Below are positions 36,346 to 45,581 of a stretch of DNA of 64,000 nucleotides, piece after piece (positions within the stretch are counted from its first letter, which is position 1; every line of letters begins with the position of its first letter). Source of the stretch: JAZKAR01 sp040389065 (GTDB taxonomy: Bacteria; Pseudomonadota; Gammaproteobacteria; Burkholderiales; Casimicrobiaceae); assembly GCA_040389065.1 (NCBI GenBank), contig JAZKAR010000023.1, forward strand, positions 62,001 through 126,000. Reading direction: 5' to 3'. The translations under genes were made by a program, and so were the position numbers. The notes beneath the pieces were generated by a model, which saw nothing but the letters and a program-made list of their open reading frames with translations, was not told where the DNA came from and made no database searches.

Positions 36346-38294
36346 TTTTGATGCAACTAGAGAATATTACTAAATCGTATCACTCTGATGCAGGCTCTGT
36401 ACACGCATTACGCAATATTAATTTAAAGATTCATGCAGGAGAAATGATTGCAATTGTGGGTACTTCTGGCTCAGGAAAATCTACCTTAATGAATATTTTA
36501 GGGTGTATTGACCGCCCCTCAACAGGCACGTATACAGTGGCTAACTATAATAGCCAAACATTAAATGACGACGAAATTTCAAAACTTAGACGAGAGTACT
36601 TCGGTTTTATTTTTCAATCGTACCATTTACTTCCTAATTTAAATGCTATAACAAATGTCGAACTTCCTGCTTTTTATGCAGGCATCGAAGAAAATATTCG
36701 AAATCAACGCGCACATGAACTGCTGAAAAGAATGGGGTTAGCAGAACGCGGAAATCATTTTCCTTCACAACTCTCAGGAGGGCAGCAGCAACGCGTAAGT
36801 ATTGCTCGAGCGCTCATGAATGGCGGCACGATTATTTTAGCAGATGAACCCACGGGTGCATTAGATAGCCATAGCGGGCATGAAGTATTAGAAATGCTAA
36901 GAAGGCTTCAGCAAAAAGGCCACACGATTATTATTATTACACATGATAACAATGTCGCTGAAAGTACCGATCGAATTATTCAATTGCGTGATGGCGAAAT
37001 TATTTTAGATACTAAAAAAGTTTTACTCAATAATAACCATCCTGACTCCCCCCAATTAGGCCTTTCTCCTGATATCAAGAAAAAAGCATCGCTTTCTTTA
37101 AACGAACATTTATTAAATGCGACTAAAACCGCTTTGCATGCCTTAAAAGCCAATACGCTACGAAGCCTATTAACCGTATTGGGTATTGTGATTGGTATTG
37201 CTTCTGTTGTTTCAATTGTTGCGGTAGGCCAAGGTATGCGCGATTCAGTGCTGAAAAGCTTTCGCGATATTGCCAATTTATCGCTTATTATTTACCCCGG
37301 TTCTGAAGCGGGCGACGATAAAGCAGGTTCTATTCAATCACTCGTAATTTCAGATATCGATGCATTGGCTCAGCACCCCTATGTTGAATATGTAGCACCT
37401 CAAGTAGAAAGTGGCGAGCGGCTACGCTATGGCAGAAACGATGCAGCAGGACAAGTAACCGGTATTAACGTTGGCGGATTTAAAAAAGATGGCGGCCTGC
37501 TAGTTGATGGAAGAGATTTTAATCAAAACGATATTAAAGATAAGGCCCAAGTGGTTTTGATTAGCGATCTTGCTTACAGAAAATTGTTTTTACCCGGCAA
37601 AAAACCTATTGGAGAATTCGTGTTGGTCGGGCGTTTACCTTGCCGCGTTATCGGTGTAGTAAGCAATCAAGGGTCTGCTTCGATGAGGGGTGAAACTGTT
37701 AACGTTTGGCTTCCGTACTCCACCGCTGCACTTAGGCTAATTGGTAAGCCTTACTTTAATAGTATTGCTGTTCGCACCCGAAAAGATATTGCCTCTGCGC
37801 AAGGGGAGAAAATCATTACGAGTCTTTTAGAAAAAAAACATGGCGTAAAAGATTTTTATATTTATAACAATCATCAGGCCTTTGCATCACTCGATAGTAC
37901 GACGTTTACCCTTACGATCGGGCTAGGGTCAGTAGCCGCTATTTCTTTACTAGTGGGGGGAATAGGCGTGATGAATATTATGCTGGTTTCGGTATCTGAA
38001 CGTATTCGTGAAATAGGAATTCGACGCGCCATTGGGGCAAGAAAGCAAGATATCTTAACTCAATTTTTAGTGGAATCTATATTCTTATGTATTGTAGGGG
38101 GCCTCATTGGGATTGGATTAGGCGCCGTTGCCTGCAAAGGGATTTCGCTTTTTTCTTCAATTCAAGCCAGCCTTTCTCTTATCTCTATTATTGTAGCGTT
38201 TACCACCTGTATTGTGATTGGAATAAGCTTTGGCGTTATTCCTGCAAGGCGTGCCGCACAGCTTGACCCCTCTCTTGCTTTGTCACGCGAGTGA
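36342..38294 (+). CDS. macB: MacB-type ABC exporter (ATPase-permease fusion)
   Basis: MacB exports macrolides, toxins or lipopeptides from the periplasm. The 650 residues hold an N-terminal ATPase: Walker A GTSGSGKST near 39-47, signature LSGGQQQR near 145-152, Walker B IILADEPTGALDS near 166-178. Then comes TM1 near 275-300, a periplasmic MacB_PCD domain near 305-510, and three C-terminal helices with MNIMLVSVSERIREIGIRRAIGA near 545-567. It overlaps macA by 4 nt and is followed 12 bp later by the outer-membrane factor gene. Confidence 0.95.
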   Translation: MILMQLENITKSYHSDAGSVHALRNINLKIHAGEMIAIVGTSGSGKSTLMNILGCIDRPSTGTYTVANYNSQTLNDDEISKLRREYFGFIFQSYHLLPNLNAITNVELPAFYAGIEENIRNQRAHELLKRMGLAERGNHFPSQLSGGQQQRVSIARALMNGGTIILADEPTGALDSHSGHEVLEMLRRLQQKGHTIIIITHDNNVAESTDRIIQLRDGEIILDTKKVLLNNNHPDSPQLGLSPDIKKKASLSLNEHLLNATKTALHALKANTLRSLLTVLGIVIGIASVVSIVAVGQGMRDSVLKSFRDIANLSLIIYPGSEAGDDKAGSIQSLVISDIDALAQHPYVEYVAPQVESGERLRYGRNDAAGQVTGINVGGFKKDGGLLVDGRDFNQNDIKDKAQVVLISDLAYRKLFLPGKKPIGEFVLVGRLPCRVIGVVSNQGSASMRGETVNVWLPYSTAALRLIGKPYFNSIAVRTRKDIASAQGEKIITSLLEKKHGVKDFYIYNNHQAFASLDSTTFTLTIGLGSVAAISLLVGGIGVMNIMLVSVSERIREIGIRRAIGARKQDILTQFLVESIFLCIVGGLIGIGLGAVACKGISLFSSIQASLSLISIIVAFTTCIVIGISFGVIPARRAAQLDPSLALSRE

Positions 38295-38306
38295 GAGGTA
38301 GCTACC

Positions 38307-40055
38307 ATGCGCATTCATCCCCCCCTTCTTCAACTCATTCTTCGCCTGCTGTTTATCAGTCTTTTCCTAGAAAGCTGTCAGGGTATGCATCGCTATCACC
38401 GAGCAGCCTTGCCAGTGCTTCCAAAAACCTGGAAAAATCCTCAGTTAGCAAGCCCTTCTGTAACCCATACTGTTCAGCCTGCTGGCCCTATTATCGCGAT
38501 TGATGAAGTAACCCCAGAAAATGCTATTCCCTTAAAAATGACCTCTGAACTAATGGCAGCTTATGATGCTAGTTTATCTAACTATCCTTTAAAATTATCG
38601 ATGAGATTAGAGCCTGATCCCTTTTCTAGAAGCGCTCTGCTGAATCGCCCTTTAAAGCCGCAACCAACGCTTAAAATGAGTCTTGAATGGGAGAAAACAT
38701 CGGCAGGTCATACCCTACGATATAACCAAGATGCCCCGTGGTGGAAGGCATTGGGAGATGCTAATTTAGATGCGTTAATGAATAAGGCTTTGGTTACTAA
38801 TCTAGATATGAAACAAACCGCTATTCGCTTAAAGCAGGCTGGCCTAAAAGATACATTATCGCAGCAAACACGTTACCCAAGCATCAGCGCCGGATCAGGC
38901 GCTAGTCTTTCGCGCCCCTTAACCACCACTTCTCAAACCTTTACGACCACAACAGATATTCCTGGGGCTGTTAATACCGTTACAGAAAATATTAGCGGGC
39001 AAACCTCTAAAAGCTTTTCATTATCAGGGTCATTACAATACGAGCTCGATTTGTGGTCTCGTTTGGCAGATCAACGTGCGTCTGATCATCTTGAAGTTGA
39101 AGCAGCAGAAGCTGACATACTCGCCGCGCAACTCAGCATAACATCAGAAGTAGCCATACATTACTGGACAATTGCGGGCATTGATCAACGCTTGCCGCTC
39201 ATTGAGCTAGCCATTGCAGATGCAAAGAAAATTAAAGCCATTACAAAAAGCAGAATTACTGAAGGGGTTGTTATCACATCCACCATTGATGCGGCCAATA
39301 ACACTATTCGCGATAAAAAAGCGCAACTTGATAAACTCGTGCGCGATCGCATTAATGAGGTCTATACCTTAGCTATTCTTTTAAATCAGACACCTGAAAC
39401 ATTTGAAGTACCTCATGCCACCCTGCCCGATATTAATACACCTTTACCAGAGCTAAAATCAGGCACCCCTGCATCTATTTTAAATAGCCGCCCTGATTTG
39501 CGTGCCGCTTGGTTAAGGGTAGATCAGGCTTTATATCAATTACAGATTACTGAAAAAGCGCGTTATCCTGATATTTCTTTATCAGGCAGCATATCGAGCG
39601 GCGGCGATACACTTAAAAATATTATTTCTAACCCGCTAGGAAGCCTTGGCCTTAGTCTTGCTTTACCGTTTATTGACTGGAAAAAAGTTAATATCAATGT
39701 AAAAGTTTCAAAGCTACAATATGAAAGTACGGTAGAGGCATTTCGCAATACGTTGTATAAAGCACTGGTCGAAGTTGAAAATGCGATTGAAAACTTTCAA
39801 GCCAGTAAAATTGCTTTTGCCAATGCGGTAGCCGCTTATAATGCTGCATCTACCCAAGAAAATCTGGCAAGCATACGCTATCATGAAGGCACTAAAAATA
39901 GAGAGTCTTGGCTTACAGAACAAGCGAATAAACGTGCTAGTTATGAAGCCCTGATTCAAAGCCATTTTTCATTATTTGAGCGCTGGGTACAACTTGGCAA
40001 AGCCTTAGGAGGCTACTCTCAGCAAGTTCAAGTTATTCCTGCTTCCAAAAAATAA
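38307..40055 (+). CDS. Outer-membrane efflux lipoprotein with a long N-terminal extension
   Basis: A TolC/NodT-type outer-membrane factor (582 residues) for the MacAB pump. The lipobox is LESC with Cys near residue 23. The OEP repeats run from about residue 145 (WWKALGDANLDALMNKAL) to the end. RPDLRAAWLRVDQAL near 394-408 and YPDISLSGS near 420-428 are family motifs. About 120 Pro-rich residues between the lipid anchor and the first repeat have no equivalent in ordinary members and match nothing I know. GAGAGG is the ribosome-binding site. It is the third gene of the operon. Confidence 0.92.
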   Translation: MRIHPPLLQLILRLLFISLFLESCQGMHRYHRAALPVLPKTWKNPQLASPSVTHTVQPAGPIIAIDEVTPENAIPLKMTSELMAAYDASLSNYPLKLSMRLEPDPFSRSALLNRPLKPQPTLKMSLEWEKTSAGHTLRYNQDAPWWKALGDANLDALMNKALVTNLDMKQTAIRLKQAGLKDTLSQQTRYPSISAGSGASLSRPLTTTSQTFTTTTDIPGAVNTVTENISGQTSKSFSLSGSLQYELDLWSRLADQRASDHLEVEAAEADILAAQLSITSEVAIHYWTIAGIDQRLPLIELAIADAKKIKAITKSRITEGVVITSTIDAANNTIRDKKAQLDKLVRDRINEVYTLAILLNQTPETFEVPHATLPDINTPLPELKSGTPASILNSRPDLRAAWLRVDQALYQLQITEKARYPDISLSGSISSGGDTLKNIISNPLGSLGLSLALPFIDWKKVNINVKVSKLQYESTVEAFRNTLYKALVEVENAIENFQASKIAFANAVAAYNAASTQENLASIRYHEGTKNRESWLTEQANKRASYEALIQSHFSLFERWVQLGKALGGYSQQVQVIPASKK

Positions 40056-40080
40056 AATTGCTAATCTTTTTTTCCCTCGT

Positions 40081-40881
40081 ATGGGGTTTGACATGCCCAC
40101 CGGCACTTTAAAAAGCATCAAGCCAGTTAAGCTAACTAAGCCCAAACCGCTTGTTGTTATCACAGAAGATAACGAACGTTTTTTATTTACTCGTGTACTT
40201 AAACGAACCACCAAAAGACCTACCCGCATGACATTACGCATTCAACGCGATGGCAGTATTGTTGTTAGCGCCCCTAAGCGGCTGGCTGATAAAACTGTTC
40301 AAGAATGGGTACTCATCAATATTCCCTGGATAAAAAAACGACTGACTGTTCTGAGTACGCTAAAAGAAAAAAATATTTCGTTTACTTATCTCTCAGGAGA
40401 AAAACACTTATATTTAGGTAAACGCTATACCTTAGAGATTATAAAGACCGCTAACCTCAACAGCCCCTCGTTCAAGCTTATTCATGGAAAAATTCAAGTT
40501 CATACACCCGATGTTTCAGCCAATTATATAAAAGAACATTTATATGCTTGGTATACCCTGCGTGCTTACGAAATTTTTACTGAGCAATTAAGTTTATTGC
40601 TGCCTAAAGTACCTTGGGTAAAAGAAATGCCACCACTTCGCATAGCGCAAATGAAAACGCGCTGGGGAAGTTGCTCTATGGATAATAGAATTTGTATGAA
40701 TCTGTATTTAGTTAAAGCACCGAAAACTATTATTAATTTCATTCTTTTCCATGAGCTATGCCATATCGCTGAACATAACCATAGCGTGCGCTTTTATCGC
40801 TTGATGGATCAAGTGCTGCCTGAATGGCGAGAGATAAAGGCCGAGCTGAAAACGTTACAGCCATTATTGATGAGTCATTAG
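40081..40881 (+). CDS. YgjP-like zinc metallopeptidase (DUF45)
   Basis: The YgjP/DUF45 family resembles SprT-like zinc peptidases. The 266 residues contain the family's MKTRWGSCSMDNRICMNLYL (near 198-217), the zinc motif HELCH (near 228-232) and a third ligand in the HNHSVRFYRLM segment (near 236-246). N-terminal residues 45-80 hold an R-x-x-x-I-x-V-x-x-P-type motif (RDGSIVVSAPKRL). The role in bacteria is unclear. It follows the macAB-OMF operon by 25 bp and may be transcribed with it. A start four codons later (MPTGTLKS) is equally plausible. Confidence 0.88.
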   Translation: MGFDMPTGTLKSIKPVKLTKPKPLVVITEDNERFLFTRVLKRTTKRPTRMTLRIQRDGSIVVSAPKRLADKTVQEWVLINIPWIKKRLTVLSTLKEKNISFTYLSGEKHLYLGKRYTLEIIKTANLNSPSFKLIHGKIQVHTPDVSANYIKEHLYAWYTLRAYEIFTEQLSLLLPKVPWVKEMPPLRIAQMKTRWGSCSMDNRICMNLYLVKAPKTIINFILFHELCHIAEHNHSVRFYRLMDQVLPEWREIKAELKTLQPLLMSH

Positions 40882-40927
40882 CCTACTATTTACTATCATG
40901 GGTTATGTACCTTTTATAAATGTTACT

Positions 40928-41488
40928 TCAGCCGCCGCTAATCGAACGAATAAACCGAGCTGGGTTTCCTCCAACCAGCGTATTTGGGGAAACATCCTTA
41001 GTAACTACCGAACCTGCCGCCACAACTGAATTTTCACCTACTGTTACACCGCCAATGATGGTCGCGCCTGCTGCAATCCACACGTTTTTTTCAATTACAA
41101 TAGGCTTTCCGATTGTGGTGTTGCGCCGTTGAGAGGGTTCTAAGGGATGGCTTGCAGTGAGGATGCTCACATTCGGCCCTATCATTACATCATCTGCAAT
41201 ATCAAGACCGCCAAGGTCATAAAATGTGCAATTCTGATTTATAAAAACATTTTTCCCAATGCTAATTTCATTTCCTCCTGCTGTATAAAATGGAGGAATC
41301 AGCAAAAAGCTCTCCTCTACTTGTTTACCGATCAGTTCACTGAACAAGGCCCGAATCTCTTCGGCATCGTTGAATGTTAAACGGTTAAGCTTAGCGGTGA
41401 TCGCCATTGCTCGCTGAATATTTGCCAACATAGCCGCTGATTCAGGGGTTTTGCTGTGAATTATCTTGGTTTGCTTATCATTCAGCAT
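40928..41488 (-). CDS. Sugar O-acetyltransferase, maltose/galactoside type (LbH fold)
   Basis: An acetyl-CoA-dependent sugar acetylase of 186 residues, in the LacA/Maa/NodL group. An N-terminal Mac domain with NRLTFNDAEEIRALFSELIG lies near 35-54. A left-handed beta-helix of hexapeptide repeats follows (ISIGKNVFINQNCTF near 75-89, VWIAAGATIIGGVTVGENSVVAAGSVVTKDV near 135-165). The catalytic His is in TASHPLEPSQRR near residue 115. The C-terminal GNPARFIR motif is conserved. The sugar substrate is unknown, and no sugar operon is adjacent. Confidence 0.92.
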   Translation of the reverse strand: MLNDKQTKIIHSKTPESAAMLANIQRAMAITAKLNRLTFNDAEEIRALFSELIGKQVEESFLLIPPFYTAGGNEISIGKNVFINQNCTFYDLGGLDIADDVMIGPNVSILTASHPLEPSQRRNTTIGKPIVIEKNVWIAAGATIIGGVTVGENSVVAAGSVVTKDVSPNTLVGGNPARFIRSISGG

Positions 41489-41537
41489 TTGTTATTTGCC
41501 TCAAGCTAGAGGAGAGCATATAGTTTGATTTACGTTG

Positions 41538-41807
41538 TTAATGATGCTTAGTTTGTGATGCATTTGCGCGCAGTTGATCGGGTGATACTTCTAAATTTGC
41601 GCTATTTTCGTGGCCTGGAATTGGGCTTTGTGGTGCAGAATTACCTTCCCCTGGTTCCCCTGCTTGACCAGGAACAGTATGCTCGCTTAAAGAATGGCCT
41701 TGGCCTGCACAGTTTCCGGCAATACATTGATCTGCTACGCTATCTGGATGAACACCGCCTATTCCTGGGTTAGGTGAAACAGGCTCTATTGAATGAATAT
41801 TTGCCAT
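41538..41807 (-). CDS. Small Gly/Pro/Ser-rich protein, 89 aa
   Basis: Not recognised. The product is hydrophilic and low complexity (SPNPGIGGVHPD, CIAGNCAGQGHS, PGQAGEPGEGNSAPQSPIPG), with two Cys in CIAGNC. There is no signal peptide. AAGGAAAAAGC precedes the ATG at good spacing. An open frame of 72 codons on the other strand at 41555-41773 covers almost the same DNA. The minus-strand frame is preferred because of its ribosome-binding site. Confidence 0.5.
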   Translation of the reverse strand: MANIHSIEPVSPNPGIGGVHPDSVADQCIAGNCAGQGHSLSEHTVPGQAGEPGEGNSAPQSPIPGHENSANLEVSPDQLRANASQTKHH

Positions 41808-42187
41808 AATGCTTTTTCCTTATTAAACAGATTAAACATATAAATAAGAAATTTTAATCGTTCGCTATGCAGAGTTTATTTTATACCTGCGCAATTATTT
41901 ATTCACTGGTTACTCTGATTGTTTCCTCCTATTCCCTGCTTATACTTTTTAAAACACCGCTTTTAACACTCATAAAATATTAAGCATTCTCACCCTCGCT
42001 TAACCTAAAATCCAGCGCCTTAAGAAACATACTCAAGCGTATTTCATTAAAAGAATTTTACCGATGTGCAGCTTAATGTTTGGCATAGCACAAATGTTTT
42101 CATGCATGAATATCAATACTAACTCTTATACCAATTTACTAGCACTTAATATATGGTTCTTAAATTAAAGTTTATGGAAATAAGACG
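41808..42187. other. Intergenic region before the amidohydrolase gene
   Basis: About 380 bp, divergent promoters expected. CTTAA-type words and AT-rich stretches are present; nothing else stands out. Confidence 0.3.
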
Positions 42188-43450
42188 ATGCGATATACAT
42201 GGAGGCTTTTTTGCGCAGGTTTAATTTTATCAGGCTGTGCAAGTACATTTAATCCACCTTCGCGTATTGCCTCACCTTCTACCGCACAGAATCTTGCAAA
42301 TGACGTCTACGCTGATGCTCATTTACATACATCAAATTATGCTTACCAGGGTGTTTCATTAAAAACGTTAATTGATCACTATATGGGTTCTCGTGTTCAA
42401 CGTTCTACCGTGATGCCCATTCCTCTGCAACAAAAATGGGAAGCATCTGAACACTACGCAGATGATAAGGTAGCACCTAATTACTATTTAGGCCCCAAAG
42501 GCGAACTGTATTACTACGCGTTTGCCGATGCAATGGTTGCACGCGAATATGAAAAACTTTCACAAGCCGATAAAGCGAGGCTTGATCTTATGATTACCGG
42601 GTTTAACCCGATGGATCTTTATGCTACCAACCATATCAAACGCGTACTACTTAGTTTTCCGGGTGTATTTTCAGGTATTGGTGAATTTACCATTCATAAA
42701 GAACTTGTTTCCAAAAAAGTAGCTGGGCAACCTTTTAAACAAGTCACCAAAGAAGCGCTGCCATCTGATATTCGAGGCAATGATACGCTTACATTGCACA
42801 ACCCTTCATTAATCAATATTTTTAACCTCAGCGCTGAAATAGGGTTAGTCGCAACGCTTCATAATGATATTTATGAAACTGATATTCAATCAGACGGTAC
42901 CGTTACTAAACATTCGTCGACTCATACTTATATAAAAGACCTCATACAGCTTTGTAAAGCTAGCCCCAAAACAAATGTTATTTGGGCGCATACGGGCTTA
43001 GGGCGCTATGTGAAACCAACTGTTGACCACTTGGAGCGTGTTGCTACTATTTTAGATGCCTGCCCGAATTGGTCAGTTGATATTTCATGGGATCTCGTAC
43101 AAAACGTTATTGTAAAACCTGAACCCGGTATGCCTTCGCTTCAATCGTGGGTACATTTTATGAAACGGTATCAAGATAGAATTTTGTGGGGGTCAGATAC
43201 AGTAATGTATTCAAAAAATTCTGTAGATACACACGGTCATGCTACATCAGGTGCACGTCTTTCTACTACTGACTATCAGGCTGTTATTGATATCACTCAA
43301 CCTTTATGGAATGCTTTAGGCCCCACTATTTCTAAAAAAATTAAAATTCTTAACTACGAACGTTTATTTAACACGGCGCGTAGCAAAGTACGCTATTGGG
43401 AAAAAACCCATGCGAATGATGATGTATGGGCGTTATCAAACAGCAAGTAA
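42188..43450 (+). CDS. Amidohydrolase-2-type lipoprotein
   Basis: A 420-residue lipoprotein. The lipobox LSGC is near residues 14-17. The body is a TIM-barrel amidohydrolase (metal-dependent hydrolase family): DAHLHT near 43-48 for two metal His, LHNDIYET near 227-234, IWAHTGLGRYV near 264-274 and WGSDTVMY near 333-340 with the last metal Asp. The substrate is unknown; lipid-anchored periplasmic or outer-membrane location is likely. No ribosome-binding site of canonical strength is seen. It stands alone. Confidence 0.86.
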   Translation: MRYTWRLFCAGLILSGCASTFNPPSRIASPSTAQNLANDVYADAHLHTSNYAYQGVSLKTLIDHYMGSRVQRSTVMPIPLQQKWEASEHYADDKVAPNYYLGPKGELYYYAFADAMVAREYEKLSQADKARLDLMITGFNPMDLYATNHIKRVLLSFPGVFSGIGEFTIHKELVSKKVAGQPFKQVTKEALPSDIRGNDTLTLHNPSLINIFNLSAEIGLVATLHNDIYETDIQSDGTVTKHSSTHTYIKDLIQLCKASPKTNVIWAHTGLGRYVKPTVDHLERVATILDACPNWSVDISWDLVQNVIVKPEPGMPSLQSWVHFMKRYQDRILWGSDTVMYSKNSVDTHGHATSGARLSTTDYQAVIDITQPLWNALGPTISKKIKILNYERLFNTARSKVRYWEKTHANDDVWALSNSK

Positions 43451-43551
43451 CACTCATATACGTGTAATTTATTTAAGCTAGAGCATAAGATAAGCAAGCA
43501 TGTAAACTTATGTTATGATTTCTTTTTTCCCATATACTGAAACACATTCAT

Positions 43552-43716
43552 ATTCCCTCTCCCCTTGAGGGAGAGGGCTAGGGTGAGGGGTATATTTATT
43601 CAACTAACAATAGTAAATATAATCACAAATCCTTATAAGAGTGCTGATAAACAATATTGTAAGTTGCTCCACCGCCCCCTCATCCTAACCTTCTCCCTCG
43701 GAGGGGAGAAGGAATT
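43552..43716. mobile_element. REP/BIME-like palindromic element (165 bp)
   Basis: Two inverted copies of a GC-richer unit of about 40 bp flank an AT-rich middle. The left is ATTCCCTCTCCCCTTGAGGG then AGAGGGCTAGGGTGAGGGG; the right is its imperfect reverse complement, starting CCCCCTCATCCTAACCTTCT at 43676. Each end can fold on its own (CCCTCTCCCCTTGAGGGAGAGGG). A degenerate half copy sits at 58773. The sequence is like REP elements widespread in proteobacterial genomes. It lies between convergent genes. Confidence 0.75.
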
Positions 43717-43817
43717 TAATCACTTTTAAATGTATTGCTAAGTTTCAGTAATTACGGATTGGACTATATCTAAACCCTTAAGTAAGCCGCTCTTAACCTC
43801 AATCAGCTTCTAAACTT

Positions 43818-43852
43818 CTTAAATCCCCTTAATCTTTCTTAAGCTTTCTTAA
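43818..43852. repeat. Four CTTAA words at exact 10-bp spacing
   Basis: CTTAA starts at 43818, 43828, 43838 and 43848, embedded in CTTAAATCCC/CTTAATCTTT/CTTAAGCTTT units. Two more CTTAA words occur at 43777 and 43792. The helical spacing resembles a response-regulator binding array, but the position after two gene ends argues for a simple repeat. Confidence 0.5.
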
Positions 43853-43886
43853 GTCTACTAAAATACAAGCCTACTTAATTACGCTT

Positions 43887-44651
43887 TTATTTAGCAGCAT
43901 CATCCTTCAGATAATCAACCAATACCCGTCCATAAGGCAGCGTGAAATCAACCAACTGGTGACGTCCTCCGATTATTTTGCGTACCGGAAGGGCAGCAAC
44001 CCGGCAATTAACGTGCTGAAATAATTCGAGTGCTGCTGGGCCATCCCACGCGCCATGCACCACAACATTTTCTAAGTTATAGCCCACTAACTGAGCAACT
44101 TTTGGTTTTCCATCAACATCCGGTAAAATTTTCAAATTAACATTTAGCTTTTCGATACCCTTTTTAATTTGGTCTAGCTGCGATTCCAAACTAATATGCT
44201 TATAGGTCATGGTACCAATAGCTACCGTAACACCTTCGTACTCAAGTTTACCGGTGAGCGTAGAGCGAGTAACTTCTAACGTTGGCTCACCCCATTTTTT
44301 TGGAAAGCCCCAAATTTCACGCCCTGCTGTAATAGGTGGCTCATCATTTAAATACATTTGTACTGAAAAATTGCAAGGCTCGCCTTTGTAAGTGGCTACA
44401 ATACCACTTCCGCTTTCCTGATAATTGCCAAAACCTGAACTATCAGGCATTTTCATCCACTCATAAAAACATAGATTTTTGTTTTCGCCAGCGGGTTCTA
44501 AGGGTTCTGGCAGTGCCTCTCGAACAATATCTGGATCACTTTCATACGTAATAATCAAGTACTCTCTTTTTTTAAAGAAATAAGGCCCCGCTGGATAACT
44601 TGGGCTAAAGGCAGGCATTGAAAGCGTTTTAAGAATCTGGTCGCGTTGCAT
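43887..44651 (-). CDS. adc: Acetoacetate decarboxylase (ADC) family enzyme
   Basis: ADC converts acetoacetate to acetone and CO2 through a Schiff base on a lysine. The 254 residues carry the core PPITAGREIWGFPKKWGEP near 105-123, in which K118 or K119 fills the place of the catalytic Lys. Q-M-Y-L (near 98-101) and the C-terminal VVHGAWDGPAALELFQHVNCRVAALPVRKIIGG are family motifs. Upstream on the same strand, 114 bp away, is an SDR gene, so a keto-acid or ketone pathway is likely, though some ADC-family members act on other acids. AAGGAGAG precedes the ATG. Confidence 0.9.
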   Translation of the reverse strand: MQRDQILKTLSMPAFSPSYPAGPYFFKKREYLIITYESDPDIVREALPEPLEPAGENKNLCFYEWMKMPDSSGFGNYQESGSGIVATYKGEPCNFSVQMYLNDEPPITAGREIWGFPKKWGEPTLEVTRSTLTGKLEYEGVTVAIGTMTYKHISLESQLDQIKKGIEKLNVNLKILPDVDGKPKVAQLVGYNLENVVVHGAWDGPAALELFQHVNCRVAALPVRKIIGGRHQLVDFTLPYGRVLVDYLKDDAAK

Positions 44652-44765
44652 TTATTTTCTCTCCTTGAACATAGGGGTCATTTAAACCATCATGAATACT
44701 CATTGTTACACCACATTCTTACTAAACGCTTTTTTCACACTTTACTCAACTACTCATCTTACTTT

Positions 44766-45581
44766 TTAAGATGTTTGTGATTGGTTTTTGATGGCATCTG
44801 GTTTAGAGAGTTCGCCTAACATTTTTGCCTTAAAGGTTTCAGGAAGAAAATCGTTAGCCATATTTTTAGCTCTGTTTTTGAATGAGCCTGCCAATACTTG
44901 ATCTTCGCCCTTCATTAAAGCATCAAACCCTTGTTTTGCGACTAATGCAGGGTCGTCTTTTTTTATTCTTCCTACGGTTGTATTTTCCATGCCTGCCCGA
45001 TGAAAGAAATTAGTTTCTGTGGCATCGGGTAATAAAGCAGTTACAGTAATTCCTTTATCTTTCAACTCATAGCGCAAAGCTTCTGAAAAAGAATATAAGA
45101 AGGCTTTAGAACCAGAGTAAACAGCTTGATAAGGTGCTGGTGCAGTGGCTACTACCGACGCGGTAAAAAGAATTCGCCCCCTACCTTGAGCAACCATCCC
45201 TTGTACCATATGCTTAGCAAGATGTACTGCCGAGGTTACATTCAGATCAATCACTTTAAATTCTTCATCTAAATTTGTTGATGCAAACTCTCCTCCTACC
45301 CCTATGCCGGCATTAATCGCTACAGCTTCTACAAAACGCTGCGTCGCTTGAATACGGTTGTAAAGTATATCTACCCCTTCACGCGTTGCCAAATCTACTT
45401 GAACAGGTTCTACACTTACTCCTGTTGCTTGCAGCTCTTTAGCTACCTCAATAATTTTTTCACTATCTGCCGCAATAATTAAATCAAATCCATGTTGTGC
45501 AAACTGCTTAGCTAATTCAAAGCCAATTCCGCTTGAAGCACCTGTAACGACAGCTAAAGGTTGATTAGACGTATTTTGCAT
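44766..45581 (-). CDS. Short-chain dehydrogenase/reductase
   Basis: An NAD(P)-dependent oxidoreductase of 271 residues. TGASSGIG is at residues 13-20, NAG at 90-92, and the catalytic S142, Y155 and K159 (YSGSK) are all present. The LPDATETNFF segment (near 184-193) and the DltE-like C-terminus place it in the COG0300 group of SDRs; substrates vary. It is upstream of adc on the same strand, so the two may form an operon, in which case the substrate could be a hydroxy- or keto-acid. That is inference. Confidence 0.9.
   Translation of the reverse strand: MQNTSNQPLAVVTGASSGIGFELAKQFAQHGFDLIIAADSEKIIEVAKELQATGVSVEPVQVDLATREGVDILYNRIQATQRFVEAVAINAGIGVGGEFASTNLDEEFKVIDLNVTSAVHLAKHMVQGMVAQGRGRILFTASVVATAPAPYQAVYSGSKAFLYSFSEALRYELKDKGITVTALLPDATETNFFHRAGMENTTVGRIKKDDPALVAKQGFDALMKGEDQVLAGSFKNRAKNMANDFLPETFKAKMLGELSKPDAIKNQSQTS

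Noticed and set aside
41555..41773. 72-codon plus-strand frame
   Set aside because: No ribosome-binding site; overlaps the better-supported minus-strand gene.
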